Shown: piece after piece, positions 42,685 through 54,028 of the stretch
Layout of the letters: the number at the start of each line of letters is the position of its first letter
Numbering within the stretch: the first letter of the stretch is position 1
Origin: Adiantum capillus-veneris
Taxonomy: Eukaryota; Streptophyta; Polypodiopsida; Polypodiales; Pteridaceae
Assembly (NCBI GenBank): GCA_014529385.2
Contig: CM043971.1
Coordinates: 94,031,840 to 94,095,839, forward strand
DNA length: 64,000 bases
Reading direction: 5' to 3'
The notes under the pieces: generated by a model
Told to the model about the DNA's origin: nothing
The model's input: only the letters and a program-made list of their open reading frames with translations
Database searches by the model: none
Translations under genes and position numbers: made by a program

Positions 42685-43603
42685 TGTGGGACGCATGTCT
42701 AACCTCACCATCCTATCTTATTGCAGTATTAGCGAGAACCACGATTAATTTGTCAAGCCATGGGAAGAAGTTGACTCGACTAGTGCATAGAGGCTACAAG
42801 AGGTTGCCAATCTCTTGGAAAACAACTAACAACTCGCATCTAACTCAAGCTACACTCAAGTGACTGAAATCACCAAAAGCCAATCGCTCATCGGCAAGAA
42901 AATCACATCCGTTATAGCATCAAATGACATCCAAACGTAACGAAACTTCTAGGACAAGTTTATAAGACCTAAGCACACATGCCTATGGCCTCAAATCCCA
43001 CTTTAGGTCAAGTTCCAAGATCACGATTATTAACAGCAGTGGATTTTTGACCTAGTCGTTTTCGACCCAGAATGCATCTAAATGCTTAGCAATGATGCCC
43101 CAATACCCCGCCTATGCTTAGTTTTCGATTTAAAAGTGTAAATTCCTAGTTATGATGAAATTAGGCCGCGGGTTGGCGACGCCAAAATCTACGGAATACT
43201 GTGAACTGCTTACGTCAATGCGTAGAGCTCTTACCTGCGGTTGCAATGCGACAAACGCATTCGCAATGTGATAACCGGAGAGGGAGTAGGAAGCACGAGA
43301 AGGAGAGAAGTGAGCGTCGTTAGCTCACGCTGTGTATTTCTTATCCAAAAACTTATAAAAAACTTACAAAAATTGGCTTTTATACCTTAGCCAAGGTTTT
43401 TGAGTGGTCAAAACTAATAATATGGACTTCTACCAAAGCTAGGAATTGACTGGCTCATACAATCTGGAAGCTTGTAGCCCCGGCTTATTAATTACAAATT
43501 TTACCAGGAAAACAGGAGTTACAATATTCCCGCTTTATCAAAAGAATAATTGTTTTACAAGGAGAACTCCGAAAAATGGTGTTCGCATTAGCTTGCTGCT
43601 AAC
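42685..43603 (-). repeat. 3' LTR of the large gypsy element
   Basis: The lower end is TGTGGGACGC (plus). The upper end lies next to the purine tract AGGAGGGGGGAAGG (plus 43604-43617). On the minus strand it contains GGTATAAAAGCC (plus 43377-43388), a strong TATA box, about 220 bp into the LTR. The exact upper boundary is uncertain by a few bases because no clear TG is seen there. Confidence 0.7.
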
Positions 43604-43618
43604 CTTCCCCCCCTCCTC
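43604..43618 (-). other. Polypurine tract of the large gypsy element
   Basis: Minus strand GAGGAGGGGGGAAGG, between the stop of the extra ORF and the LTR. Confidence 0.75.
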
Positions 43619-43643
43619 GCCTGCGTCGTCCCTTGACAAAACT

Positions 43644-45661
43644 TTATGGGCTGAAGTAGTCTTTGGATTGACGGCGAGCGAGGCGGTTTTTTAGTGCTTC
43701 GAGTGCCTTTTGGTATCTGATTCTACATTCTTTGTTAGGCACTTGCAAAAATTGCATGGTGACTTGGGTTTTCAGTTCCACCACTGAGTAGCCTACAAAT
43801 CTGGATATAAGGTTGCTTATCACTGGTGCAAATATCTTCATTCGCCAGGTGAAGAATCCAGTGTAGAATGCTTCTTCAAAGGCTAGCATATTATGCGAGG
43901 GCAGGAACATGCATCTGGCATAGAATCCGTAAAGGATTTCTTCTGAAGGTTGCCCACTCAGATCATAACATAAGCCTCTGTTTCCTTCCAAGAATGAGAG
44001 CCATGGGGCTCTTGTCTACTCAGGCTCATTGAAAACCTGTATGCATGTGAGTAGCATCCTGCAAATCTTATATAACATTGCACATGAGAGATCTGACAGA
44101 CTCTTGAAGAATGTCATGGCGCCCGTTAGGGTTTTCACCATGTATTCTTCCATCGCTTGGCCTCTCTCTGGAGCTGGCAGCCTGAGGAAGTTGAGCCAAG
44201 TGGGCCTCTTCTTCTGCAGTGCTTCATGTGCTTGCCATGTCCTTACTTTGGGTACATGACAAACTGTTGGATCTTTCTGTAAGGCTGTAGGTGCTCTTGT
44301 GAACAAAATCAGGTATCTTGGATTCCTGTTCAGCCAGCTTAGCCTTCACTTCAGGTGGTCTTTATCTGCGCCATCTTCTTGCATATCCTTGTATACCTTT
44401 TCTTTTACTTGTAAAAGTTCTACCTTGATGAGAGGGTACGATAGGGATAGCTGGTGCCATTGAGCGTTGATTTGATTGGGAGTGAGTTGAGTGACATTGA
44501 CAGAGTGTAAAACTCTCAACTCCCAATCCATAGCGGCCTTCACTGCTCATCCACCTCTAAGGTGATCTTTTCCTTCAGTGCGTCTTCTTTAGCTTTTGAC
44601 AGCTGGACCATTGGCACTGTATCTTTGTCTATAATGTGGACCTGAAAGTCTTCATCACCACTTGGCTCTGTTGTAGACTGCATTTCAAATTCAACAAACA
44701 AGACCGAGGGAATGTCTATTTGGGGTGACAGCTCTGATGTACCTGCCTCTTCCTGTGTGTCAGGCTTTCCATCTTTGAGAAGTTGGTTTATACGCTTGAG
44801 TTGTGCTATCTCTTTTAGAAGCTCCTCCTCTCTTTGGACCCGCATCAGTGCCTAGTCTCTGCGCTGTGACTGTTCAAGCTTTAATTCCAGCTCTAAATCC
44901 CTGTTTTTCTTTTCAAGTGCCTTGTACACTTCATCTGTTCCCTTGATCGAGGCCATGGCTGGATTTTCTCTGATTTGCCACAAGAAAATGGCCTGATCAT
45001 TGATTCTTTGTTCGGAATATTACAGAGAAGCGTTGGCTACATCTAACTGCACTTGAATTTCTTGAGCTGACAGAGAGGTGGTAAGAAGTTCATTTTTCAC
45101 TTCTGTCATGCTCGTCTTTCACCTTGCAGGCATCACATAATTTAGTGAGGAGGTCACCTAACTCCTCCATTTCCTTTTGTTGTTTTTTCCTAGATATCTG
45201 ATACTGTTCCGCTTCCGTCTTTAGCTCTTGCACTTGCTTTGGAGATCAATGATAGTAATCATCTTGTCTTTGAGCTCTCCTTGAAGAGCATCGATGACCA
45301 TTTCTAGTTCCTTGGCCTTTGTGCTGTGGTTTAAGGCTGCTGAGCGGAGTTTCTCCGTCATGTCTCGCATCTGCCTTGCATACTCGTTTACTTGTAAAAT
45401 AACTTCGTCATTGGACTTCCACTCCTCCTGTCTGGCTAGCTGGGATGTGCCTGCAGCCTCCTGTGTTGCTTCTTGTTGTGTTGTAAGTGCTGGTGGTTCT
45501 GTAGAGGTGGATGGGTGTTCTTCTCCTTGGCCATCGTGAGGCTTTGATGCCTCGACAGTTTCTGGCTGAGTGGAAATAGATGGTGTGGTCTCAACCCTTA
45601 CCGTCTTGATCTTCAGGCGTTGGCCTTTCTGCCCTCTTGTATGTGGAATAACTGATCGCAT
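43644..45661 (-). pseudogene. Extra ORF between integrase and 3' LTR, coiled coil plus globular end
   Basis: I do not recognise the family. It is about 670 codons long and now broken by stops and frame changes. 45221-45661 starts MRSVIPHTRGQKGQRLKIKT, is Thr/Glu/Pro/Gln-rich, then predicts a coiled coil (YARQMRDMTEKLRSAAL, LEMVIDALQGELKDKM). 44540-44845 has another (REEELLKEIAQLKRINQLL). 44016-44543 and 43644-43991 form a Trp/Leu-rich globular end (LRVLHSVNVTQLTPNQI, RPTWLNFLRLPAPE, FMKIFAP-like, ECRIRYQKALEALKNRL) closing at SKDYFSP. The position is that of env-like or accessory ORFs in Athila/Tat elements, but I see no clear transmembrane helix. Confidence 0.6.
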
Positions 45662-45671
45662 TCACTCTAGC

Positions 45672-46400
45672 TCATGTGTCTACCAAAGCATTGGTGCTAT
45701 GATTGTTGAGCTGTACTTTGATGCACATATCCATTCCATCTAACCAGTCATCATCTGTTGAAACTGCGTCTTTAGGTAATTCCCATTGTTGATCCTCTAG
45801 TTCCAAAGTGTTGATGGGAATCGGTATTTGTTGATTCTTGAGAGCAACTTTACGCTTGAGTACCCAAAGTCTAGCTTCCTCTTGGGCTTCGTCAATAACC
45901 TGATGTCGCTTGATCTTCCTTTGTTTGGTTGCATGCATTCTCTCTAGCAATTCATTGGTTAGTGGAAAATTGTATTTCTTTAAACGACATCCACTAATCC
46001 AATTAGCCATTGGTTCACCATCTATGGTGGACAATTTTACTGCTCCACTTGGAGATACATCTTCAATGATAAATGGTCCGTTTCTCTTTTTCTTAAACTT
46101 GGGAATGTGTTGCTTAAGGGAATAGACTAGAACAAAGTCCCCTTTCTTGAAAATTTTTGTGATTAAGTGGGAATCAAAAAATTATTTTTGTTTCCGCTTT
46201 TGTGCATAGATATAAGCTACAACAGTTAGCCTTTGCTCGTCTAGCTTTTCCAAATCTTCAAGTCTTTTTGACAATTCATGTCCAGTCCACTCAAGAGTCT
46301 GTGCTACCCTTAATGTCGGCAATAGAAATTCTAATGGTAGTATGGCATCAAGACCATAAACAAGGTTAAAGGGTGTAGCATTTAGAGCTGTCTTGAATGA
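45672..46400 (-). pseudogene. Integrase C-terminal region of the large gypsy element
   Basis: 45672-46034 carries IDGEPMANWISGCRLKKYNFPLTNE, the end-of-integrase 'DG...NG..LKKY' pattern, then a helical Glu/Gln/Arg-rich tail (ERMHATKQRKIKRHQVIDEAQEEARLWVLKRK). Between 46034 and 46400 the sequence encodes a hydrophobic KKGDFVLVYSL-type stretch in broken frames. Confidence 0.7.
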
Positions 46401-46412
46401 AACTCGATAAGC

Positions 46413-46835
46413 CTATAGAGCAGCATGGAGATTCATTTTCCAGTCTGTTCTTCTTGAACTAACCACTTTGGTCAGTACTGAGCTAAGAATTTTATTCATA
46501 TGCTCAGCTTGTCCGTTTGCTTGTGGGTGATAGGGAGCTGATTTGTTATGGATGACCATAAACTCAATAAGCAAATACTCTATTACCTCATTGAGGAAAT
46601 GAGTTCCCCGAGCACTGACAATCTCTATTGGCAGTCCATATCTCGTGAATACATACTCATATAAGAATGCAGTAGTAGTTCTGGCATCATTCTTTTGAGT
46701 CGCTTTAGCCTCGACCCACTTGGTCAAATAGTCTGTAGCTAAAACGATATATTGAGCTTGGGTTCTATAAGCAGGTGGCTATATCGGTCCAACAAAATCT
46801 ATACCCCATTTTGCGAAAGCTCTAGCCTCCATCAT
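46413..46835 (-). pseudogene. Integrase catalytic core of the large gypsy element
   Basis: From the top it has a GPI-type core start region (~46790, partly broken), then TKWVEAKATQKNDARTTTAFLYEYVFTRYGLPIEIVSARG. The second catalytic Asp of the usual SDxG reads SARG here. YHPQANGQAEHMNKIL follows with the Glu present. The core is inactive by the Asp loss. Confidence 0.82.
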
Positions 46836-46838
46836 TGG

Positions 46839-47361
46839 TCATAAGGGCATGCTATCTACTTGTGTTGGCATTTTGGCTCGTTGACAAGCATCACATCTTC
46901 GAACATATTCTTTAGCATAGGCAAAAAGTGTTGGCCACCATATGCATGCCATCAAGATTGCTCTTGTGGTGGTCTCACTAGAAAAGTGACCTCCAGCTAA
47001 TCCAGCATGTGCTTGTTCTATAATCGAAATATACTCGTTTTCATTTGCACAAAAGACGCAAATGTCGATCTTTACCTCTCCGATACAATTGGTTTCCAAT
47101 AACAACATAGTCTCTTGCTTCAGTTTCAATTGCTCTTTGACGGCGTTTACTCATATCCTCCGGAAATGTTCGGCTCGATAAGTAAGTAACCAGATAATTA
47201 CTCCACTTAGGAACATGTGACATTTGAAACAATGTTACATGAGGAATGGGTGGTTGTTTTTGACATTGAGAGAAATCTTTTACAAAAGATCTAACATCTC
47301 TCCTCATAGTCGGCCAAAATACTCCAAGTCTTAAAATTCGTTGCATAGTTTGGTCTTCCAC
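46839..47361 (-). pseudogene. Two consecutive H2C2-like integrase zinc modules
   Basis: First module (~47361-47245): VEDQTMQRILRLGVFWPTMRRDVRSFVKDFSQCQ. Then a spacer (PKWSNYLVTYLSSRTFPEDMSKRRQRAIE, VVIGNQLYRRGKDRHLRLLC). Second module (~47035-46865): IEQAHAGLAGGHFSSETT, WWPTLFAYAKEYVRRCDACQRAK, with H-x-H-C-x2-C complete. The first module lacks one expected Cys. A frame change separates 47041 from 46839-47129. Confidence 0.75.
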
Positions 47362-47403
47362 AAAGTGAAGTCCTACTATGGTAACATGTACTTGACTTAG
47401 GTA

Positions 47404-47753
47404 TTAATCCTTTTCTTCAGGGTTAATGCATAAAAGCAATATCCCATCTTGATTTCTCTTATACAACCTTCCAGCTAGTAATTGATACATAGTTGATTGC
47501 TCGATTAAATTAATTGTGAGAGGAAGTGGTATTTGTGAATCCACTTGATCTATTATCATCAATGACACAATGCTTTCTGACCATCTAGGTATCATTTCCA
47601 CGGAGAACAAATAGGCATCTGGTAGATAATCGTCTACCCCTTTAGGTGATTCCCCTGAAATAATCCTTGACAAATGATCTGCTCGTTAATGTGTAGTGCC
47701 TTTTTTTACATCCACAGTGAAATCAAACTCGAGAAGAATGATGAACCATCTCA
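47404..47753 (-). pseudogene. RNase H remnant and linker of the large gypsy element
   Basis: Near 47760 the sequence passes directly from the RT thumb to GRIVRWFIILLEFDFTVDVKKGTTH, an RNase H end, then ADHLSRI. The RNase H body (three of four catalytic positions) is deleted. 47404-47673 continues with SGESPKGVDDYLPDAYLF and LAGRLYKRNQDGI, the linker to integrase. An in-frame stop lies near 47685. Confidence 0.75.
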
Positions 47754-48434
47754 CTATTCTTCCTGTGTTGCATGGATTGTTATAGGTTTTGCAATTATAG
47801 CGTACATGTAGATGAACCGTCGGTAATATCCACAATGTCCCATGAAGGCTTGTACCCCTTTTACTGTTGTTGTTCTAGGAAAGTCAGCAATGACATGAAT
47901 CTTTTGAATATCGGTAGCTATGCCATTTTTAGACACTATATGTCCAAGAATTTTCTCTTGTCTTCCCATGAATGTGCACTTTTCAGGATTTCAGAAAATC
48001 CTATAAAGTCTTCATTTCTCGAAAACCTTTTTGAGGTGTTCAAAATGATCAGCTCGGATTGACAAATGTACGCATAGATCATCCATGTATACTTCTAAGA
48101 ATTTTCGAAGATACTCTTTGAAAGCATGACTCATCAATCTCTAAAATGTGGCTGGAGCATTAGTTAACCCAAACGGCATAATCCAATAGGCAAATATACC
48201 CCATTCTGTTGCAAAAGTAGTTTTATGCTGATCTTTTGGGTCAATCAAAAGTTGATTGTATCCCGAAAAGCCATCTAAGAAGCAGGAAGTTTCTTTTCTT
48301 GCCACTCGTTCTAAAACATGCTCAGTTATTGGAAGAGGAAAGTTGTCTCTAATGGTAGCTGCATTCACCTTTTTGAGATTAACACACACTCGCAATTTTC
48401 CATTCTTCTTAGGTACTACCATAATTGGAGACAC
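47754..48434 (-). pseudogene. Reverse transcriptase of the large gypsy element
   Basis: 48141-48434 reads [81 protein letters not shown] stop follows. The catalytic box EVYMDDLCV lies at about 48072-48098. 47754-47969 gives ILGHIVSKNGIATDIQKI and VKGVQAFMGHCGYYRRFI. The RT is recognisable end to end but split by two stops or frame changes. Confidence 0.88.
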
Positions 48435-48455
48435 CCAATCTGTGTGTTCAATTTT

Positions 48456-49235
48456 CTAAATGAATTCGGCTTCCCTCGGTTTTCCAATCTTTTCTTTGAT
48501 CTTCCTGGCAAATGTTTCATTAAAAGTGTATGGTCTCTGTCTACTTGGTTTCACATCATCTCTCATGGGTATAGTATGTTGACAGATTTTTGGATCAACA
48601 CCCTTGAGATCCTTGTAAGACCAAGCAAAGATATCCCGGTATTCCTTTAACAAGCTCAACAAAAGCTTTTCTTCTTCTTCTGTTAGGTCATTTGCAATGT
48701 AAGCTGCTCTAGGCTCTTCTCTTGGTTTAGCCAAGTCTACCCTTTTAGCATTTTCAGGTCCTTCGTAAGACTCGCCTTGTTTTCGTAGTTCCCTAACAGG
48801 TTGTTTGATTACGATTTTCCGATCTTGGAGAGTATACTTTTTGTAATAGGATAGAACATGCATTACATCCTTACCATCCTCTTTCGTGGTTTCCGACGTA
48901 GCTGAGTGTTCATCTAACTCATCAGTTGCATCGTAATAGAGGTCAGAAAAGACTTGTTGAGCTTTCATCAAGTCCTTGGGTTCCTCATCTTTGTTTTCAA
49001 TGTTAAGGACTGACATCATTTGGATGGGAATTATGTCGTAGCCATCCTCATTGAAAAATTGAGTAGGCATAGACGTATTCACACATACATCCATTGTCGC
49101 TAAAATTTGAGTCCACTCGAATGGTTCAAATAAATGCTCTGGAAAGGGTTCAGGTATGTAGGCTTCGTCTGTACATTCCCTTTCTAGGATACATTCCTCT
49201 CGTCTCAAGCTTCCATTCTCTGAAGCTCCGCACAT
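48456..49235 (-). pseudogene. Protease-RT linker and RT N-terminus of the large gypsy element
   Basis: 259 open codons. The first ~170 form an acidic linker (LRREECILERECTDEAYIPEP, EHSATSETTKEDGKD). The end has EEEKLLLSLLKEYRDIFAWSYKDLKGVDPKICQH, the gypsy RT entry block, and KPSRQRPYTFNETFARKIKEKI. It ends in a stop just before the RT fingers at 48434. Confidence 0.8.
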
Positions 49236-49255
49236 CCAAATAGGAGTGTCTTTGT

Positions 49256-50121
49256 TTAACCAGGATGGGAGTTTTCAGCCAAAGAGATTGAATCAAGCTC
49301 TTGGATGGGTGTTTTCAAGACATCTCTATAAGTGTGATCTTTTAAATTGACTCTTGTTATAGATCCCACCTGCTTGAAGTATAGATAGTTGTTTCTCCAA
49401 TCTTGGATAAGTTGTACCTGTCGCATTCCCAATATGATTTCATAGTTGAGATTTTTCCCAAAGTCTACTATGGCAAAAGTGTGTTGATATTCAATTCCAC
49501 TGGAGTTGACTATCACTTTTTCTAGTAGCCCTAGTGGTCTCTCAATGTGTCCGTTAGCCAATTGCAATTTCATTGCGTTTGTCTAATGGTTGGCTATCCC
49601 CAGGATTCCCATACTGCTTTAGTGGCTATGGCTATGCCAGCTCCACTATCCAGTATTGCCATGGTTTCAATGTCATTATATTTCACTGGGAGGGTAGTGT
49701 TTCTTTCTTCCCCTTCATAATATTCTCCGACCTTGTTCATAGAAACTGATCTAATCTCTTTTTTTTCCATTTCATTTTTCAGTTTTCCCAAAGTCTTAGA
49801 GATTATCCCCATTATCCCCACCTTCTCTAGGGTTTTCTGTAAATTGCTCCATAAGTATGGCGTGAGTTTCAACAGTTCTCCCAAAGTAAGAGTGCATTGG
49901 ATAGGTGTAGGCATGATTGAATGAATGTTGTCTACTTCTAGGGTCTGTTTGGCTCTTTTTACTTGAGTGGTCTTGCAAATGATAGATTCATCTTTGTTAT
50001 CTCCCAAGTAAGAAGGTAATGTTTTTAATTTCAATGGTTTAGATAGTCCTGAAGCCTCCGATCCGCAATCCCCGTACAAGGATTGTAAATCCATGTTCAT
50101 ATCAGATGGTAGGTTATCCAA
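49256..50121 (-). pseudogene. Aspartic protease region of the large gypsy element
   Basis: 50121-49594 ends with TLPVKYNDIETMAILDSGAGIAIATKAVW, with a retropepsin D-S-G-A active site. A stop follows, then 49573-49256: MKLQLANGHIERPLG..., TFAIVDFGKNLNYEIILGMRQV, the flap-to-IILG half. The preceding ~130 codons (helical KTLEKVGIMGIISKTLGKL) are the gag-protease linker. Confidence 0.8.
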
Positions 50122-50373
50122 CCAGACTTTCTCTATAGGAGCTCACTTTAAAGTTAGGCTCCCATCATTGATCTCTCTTACCCTTTCCCATAAGTGTCCT
50201 GGCCAATCTTCCTCTATGAATGGAATTTCGTCTAAGGCATCTTCGCTGTCCGGCACTATGAGCTCTGGTTCATTTATTTCAAGGTGGGGTTCTGCCACCA
50301 CATCGGATTTTTCTTTCATTTCTTCTACCGCAAGCTCTTCTGGTTTTGCAATATTTTCAAGCTTGGGTTTTTT

Positions 50374-51234
50374 TTAATCCAGCATTTCTTGCGTGATTCT
50401 TACCAAGTTTTGATAAGCCTCCAGCTTTGCTAATTCCATGTCTGGAGATGGATAGTTTTTCCATTTGTTTTCCATGTTTTGGCCTGCTTTAAGTCCTGCT
50501 TGGTAAGCTTCCAAGGCAGCATTAATAGGCTCAAAAATTTTATCAAACATAATGGATCCTCCAAATTTCACAGTTATTTCCTTGAATTCACTGCCAGTTT
50601 CCTTCAACTTGTCTTGGGCTAGCATTTTTGCTTTTTCTTCATTTTCAATCCGTTGTTTTAGTTTTCTCATCTCATATCTTTTGCTTCTGCTCCTTTTGAT
50701 TCTTTCAGAAGAAACTTTCGCATTCTCCGAATCATCAGAGGAGTTGTGTTTGTTTTTCCTTGCCTGGGCTCTAGTGATTACCTTGATTGGAACAATCGGT
50801 TCGCTCTCTGATGAGCTACTAGGCATCACTTGGACTACGTTTACAACAGTTTTTTCCTTGTTCAAAGGATTCTTAGGACAACCTTTCGGAAAGTGTCCTC
50901 CCTTTTTGCAACATTGTATGCAATAGGCTTCAATTGGTTTGAGGTTTTTGTCAGGCTCTGGATATTTGTTCTTCCAATGGTCATCAGCACCACAATTATG
51001 ACAGTTTCCTGTTCTGGGCTTCATCAACGGTCTTCCCATGGGAGGTCTGACACCTTGATTAGCTACATAATACATTGGTGCAAGCTATCGTGGAGCATAA
51101 GTCATGGTTTCCTCCATTGGTGGTGGATGTGGACTATACCAATCTCCCTCTACCATTACTGTAGATGGACTAGGCTCTGCATAGGGTGTAACAGGCACTA
51201 ATGCTTGTTCATCTATGACTCCTTCCGAGTGCAT
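50374..51234 (-). pseudogene. Gag C-terminal half with two zinc knuckles (large gypsy element)
   Basis: Continues the gag interrupted at 62517. It has a Pro/Tyr-rich segment, an in-frame TAG at 51086-51088, then CHNCGADDHWKNKYPE (the last Cys is Tyr) and CIQCCKKGGHFPKGCP, two CCHC-type knuckles. A Lys/Glu-rich helical tail follows (RSRKRYEMRKLKQRIE-like, KMLAQDKLKETGSE). It ends at 50374. Zinc knuckles in gag bind the RNA genome. Confidence 0.82.
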
Positions 51235-51239
51235 GTACT
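51235..51239. repeat. Target site duplication (left) of the nested gypsy element
   Basis: GTAC(T), matching 62517-62521. The T is shared with the LTR terminal TG, so it is a 4-bp duplication, or 5 bp if the LTR start lost a TGAT unit. Confidence 0.75.
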
Positions 51240-52849
51240 GATAGCCATTTTTCGGGTCTCCATAATTGCCATAGTAAGCTACTCCACCCTACCAAATTCA
51301 CCCAAACGCTATGGCTATCCCTACCATTTCACTGTAAATAGGCGTGTGTGAGTTAGGGGGCTTTTCCCATATCTTCTTAAAATCCTAAGCTAGCAAGTCA
51401 CTGGGCTAGTTGAGTCAAAAAAATAAATAAAATCAAAAAAATAAAATATATTATGGCCCATTTGTGTGTAAATATTGCATTATATATATGGCCTAAATAT
51501 AGGGAATTTTATAATTATTCTCGTATTTTATTTAAATATTTATACTTAGGTGTGTGTTTTATTAAACCTGTGTATGCCTTCTTTCATCCTCTTACACCAA
51601 AAGTATATTCTGCCAATGTGTACATACTCTAACCACATATTTTTCTTTTATACGAATCACCCCCACATTTTCACCCTCACCCTCGTGAAAACAAAAAAAT
51701 TGATTTCTACTCATTGGTCACGTTTATTATATTATTTACTTGCATACCTTTTTCTCTTTCACCCAAAATAATACAAAGAGAGACCATATCATATGATTCC
51801 AATATCTTTCCATATCCATAATTCCTCCATATTTTTATTATTATTTTTACTCATTATTCTAACACCATGTGCTCATTGAGCTAAAGTCTATGAATAGTCC
51901 ATACACTAGTCCCACCATGTATATATTTCTTTATTCACCAATAATCCTCCTCCATGCATGGGTCAAGGGAAACATGGATGCTTTTTATTATAATATGACA
52001 AAGGAGGGGCTCACTCTTGCATGCATTGTACAAAATCAACAAAGCAGGGGGCCACTAAAAGACTTTTGCAGGCATAAAAACAAGCTTTTTGGTGAGAATT
52101 TTGGCACCCATCTCCACTCCGAATTTGGAGCGGTGGTCAAAAGAGAAAATGTAGCCCACACTCTGAATAATAACCTCAAATTTTTTCATGATTTTTCGAG
52201 TAACCACCGGTGAGCTATGATTTTTTGAGTGGACCCCAGTGTGCCAACTTTTCTCACAAGTAGCCCATAGTCTTCTCTCACCTCTGTCCACACTTTTACA
52301 CACACACACACACACATTCCTCTCAATCCCTCACTCAAACCTGCACCTTCAATGGTTTCTCTCACCTTCTTCACCATTAACCTCCCCTCTTACTTCCATA
52401 GCTCCCATATGAGCTCTCCATGTACATACACCATCTCTATGCCTCTCTCTATTATCTCCAAAGTACAATTCCATCTTACTCCTTATATATATACATACAT
52501 TCAGCATGTGTACCCTGCTTAACCTTTGTAAATCAAGAGATCTCATCAACGGAATTGCCATTTTCATCACGATAATCAACCTTGGCGGCGGTGGCGTAAA
52601 GAAGGGAAGACGAAGAAGAAGATCGATAGTCATTTTGAGAACCTACACAAGTAAGTCCAAAACTTCTTCAAGCTTCACCATCACAAGGATTTGCTCACTT
52701 CATTCAACCATCTTACTTCAACCATTCTACCCATTGTACATATATCATTAACTTTCTAGTGATTACTAACACTAACCACGAACATACTAACACAAAATAG
52801 CCATTGACCTAACCATAAAAGACACCTCACCTCAAGACATGTGTATAGT

Positions 52850-52851
<2 letters not shown>

Positions 52852-52919
<68 letters not shown>
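52852..52919. repeat. (CT)n microsatellite in 5' LTR
   Basis: About 68 bp uninterrupted. The 3' LTR copy (61472-61496) has about 25 bp, so the run changed length after insertion. Confidence 0.95.
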
Positions 52920-52920
<1 letters not shown>

Positions 52921-53090
52921 TACTTACTTTCAACTTATCTACCATCAATAATGCTCTTTTTTGAGCCCACACCCATGACTCAAGCAGACAAAGAAGGCCC
53001 GCAATGTTTTGATATTCAAAAAAATCATAATCCTGATTTGTTAGCTTGTAAATTAGGATTTCCAATAATCTTAATGAGGGGTCTCCAACC

Positions 53091-53098
53091 TATAAATA
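53091..53098 (+). promoter_or_regulatory. TATA box of the nested element
   Basis: TATAAATA in CCAACCTATAAATAGGCCC, a plant-like core promoter context. The 3' LTR repeats it at 61670-61677. Confidence 0.7.
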
Positions 53099-53300
53099 GG
53101 CCCATCTCCTTCTTGTAAAACAACCTCTAACATCTCACAAAGCACCCCAACACTCTATGCGTGAGGAGAGACTTAGGTGTAGCAACCACTTGTGAGCTTC
53201 ACTCTTGGTGTGAGAGAAGCCTTCAAGCTACACATTGCAAGTGAGAGAGTGTGAGTTCCTCAAATCTCAAAACCACTATTGTATATGCTCCTTCATCATC

Positions 53301-53306
53301 AATAAA
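53301..53306 (+). terminator. Poly-A signal in LTR
   Basis: AATAAA about 210 bp after the TATA box. In the 3' LTR it lies at 61880-61885, where it would end the genomic transcript. Confidence 0.5.
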
Positions 53307-53957
53307 TTGAGGTTTGGTGCATCAAAGGCGTGATTCGACGTTCAAATCTTCATCCTTCCATTTGTGCAATAGGGTCTAGTGAATTCAAGGTGACTTGTGT
53401 ATTTTGAGTTTCTATTGGTTGATCTTGATTTTAGAAAGTGCTTTAGTGTGTTTTTCATTTCCAATTTTATGTCCATTGTAAGAGGGTATTGTGGTGAGAG
53501 GACTCCCACACCCTGAGACAGTGTGTGTGTGTGTGTGTGTGTGTGTTTTGGCAATGATTAGCAATCACTAAGTATTGAGTGAGTTTTTGTACAAGCTCTA
53601 CGATAGCATCATAACAAACCATGTCCATTTGCAAGTCACAAATAAGGTATTACGCAAGATCCTTTTCTCTCTCTCTTCCCTTTGCTCTAGCTCTCTCTGG
53701 TCCATTTTGTGTGTGTCTTGGTGTGAGGTTGCTTGTGTGTGTTGTGTGGTGCATATTTTTTGTTGTACCAAAATCTCTCTTGCGTCCTAGTTCGCATACC
53801 GTAACTAGGTGGTGCCCCTATCTTGTTTGGGTTTGGCTGTGGGTTTGTTGTTTTGTTGTGCTTGTAGGTTGCCCCAGCCCCAATTGAGCAGCACGCGAGC
53901 CTTGAGGGGTGTTTAGAGGTCGCCTCTCTTGTTGCCCACCCCGGACCGCCTCAATTT

Positions 53958-53976
53958 TGGTGCCCCCACGGAGGAC
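53958..53976 (+). other. Candidate primer binding site of the nested element
   Basis: TGGTGCCCCCACGGAGGAC, four bases after the LTR end. The motif is shared with 20110-20128 and 40233-40250. Confidence 0.7.
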
Positions 53977-54028
53977 GGCTTGTATATTTTTGTGTAGGAT
54001 CAAGCTTTAGAATAGTCAAGTAGTTTGC

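Larger units (their letters stand above)
51239..53953 (+). repeat. 5' LTR of the nested gypsy element
   Basis: 2715 bp, starting TGATAGCCATTTTTCGG and ending CCGGACCGCCTCA. It has TATAAATA at 53091-53098 and AATAAA at 53301-53306. The CT run at 52852-52919 is far longer than in the 3' LTR, and a GT run lies at 53520-53546. Small frames inside it are not shared intact with the other LTR. Confidence 0.92.

Noticed and set aside
53575-53887. Small hydrophobic ORFs in the LTR of the nested element
   Set aside because: The 3' LTR copy has changed reading frames and composition is GT-rich. They look like chance frames.
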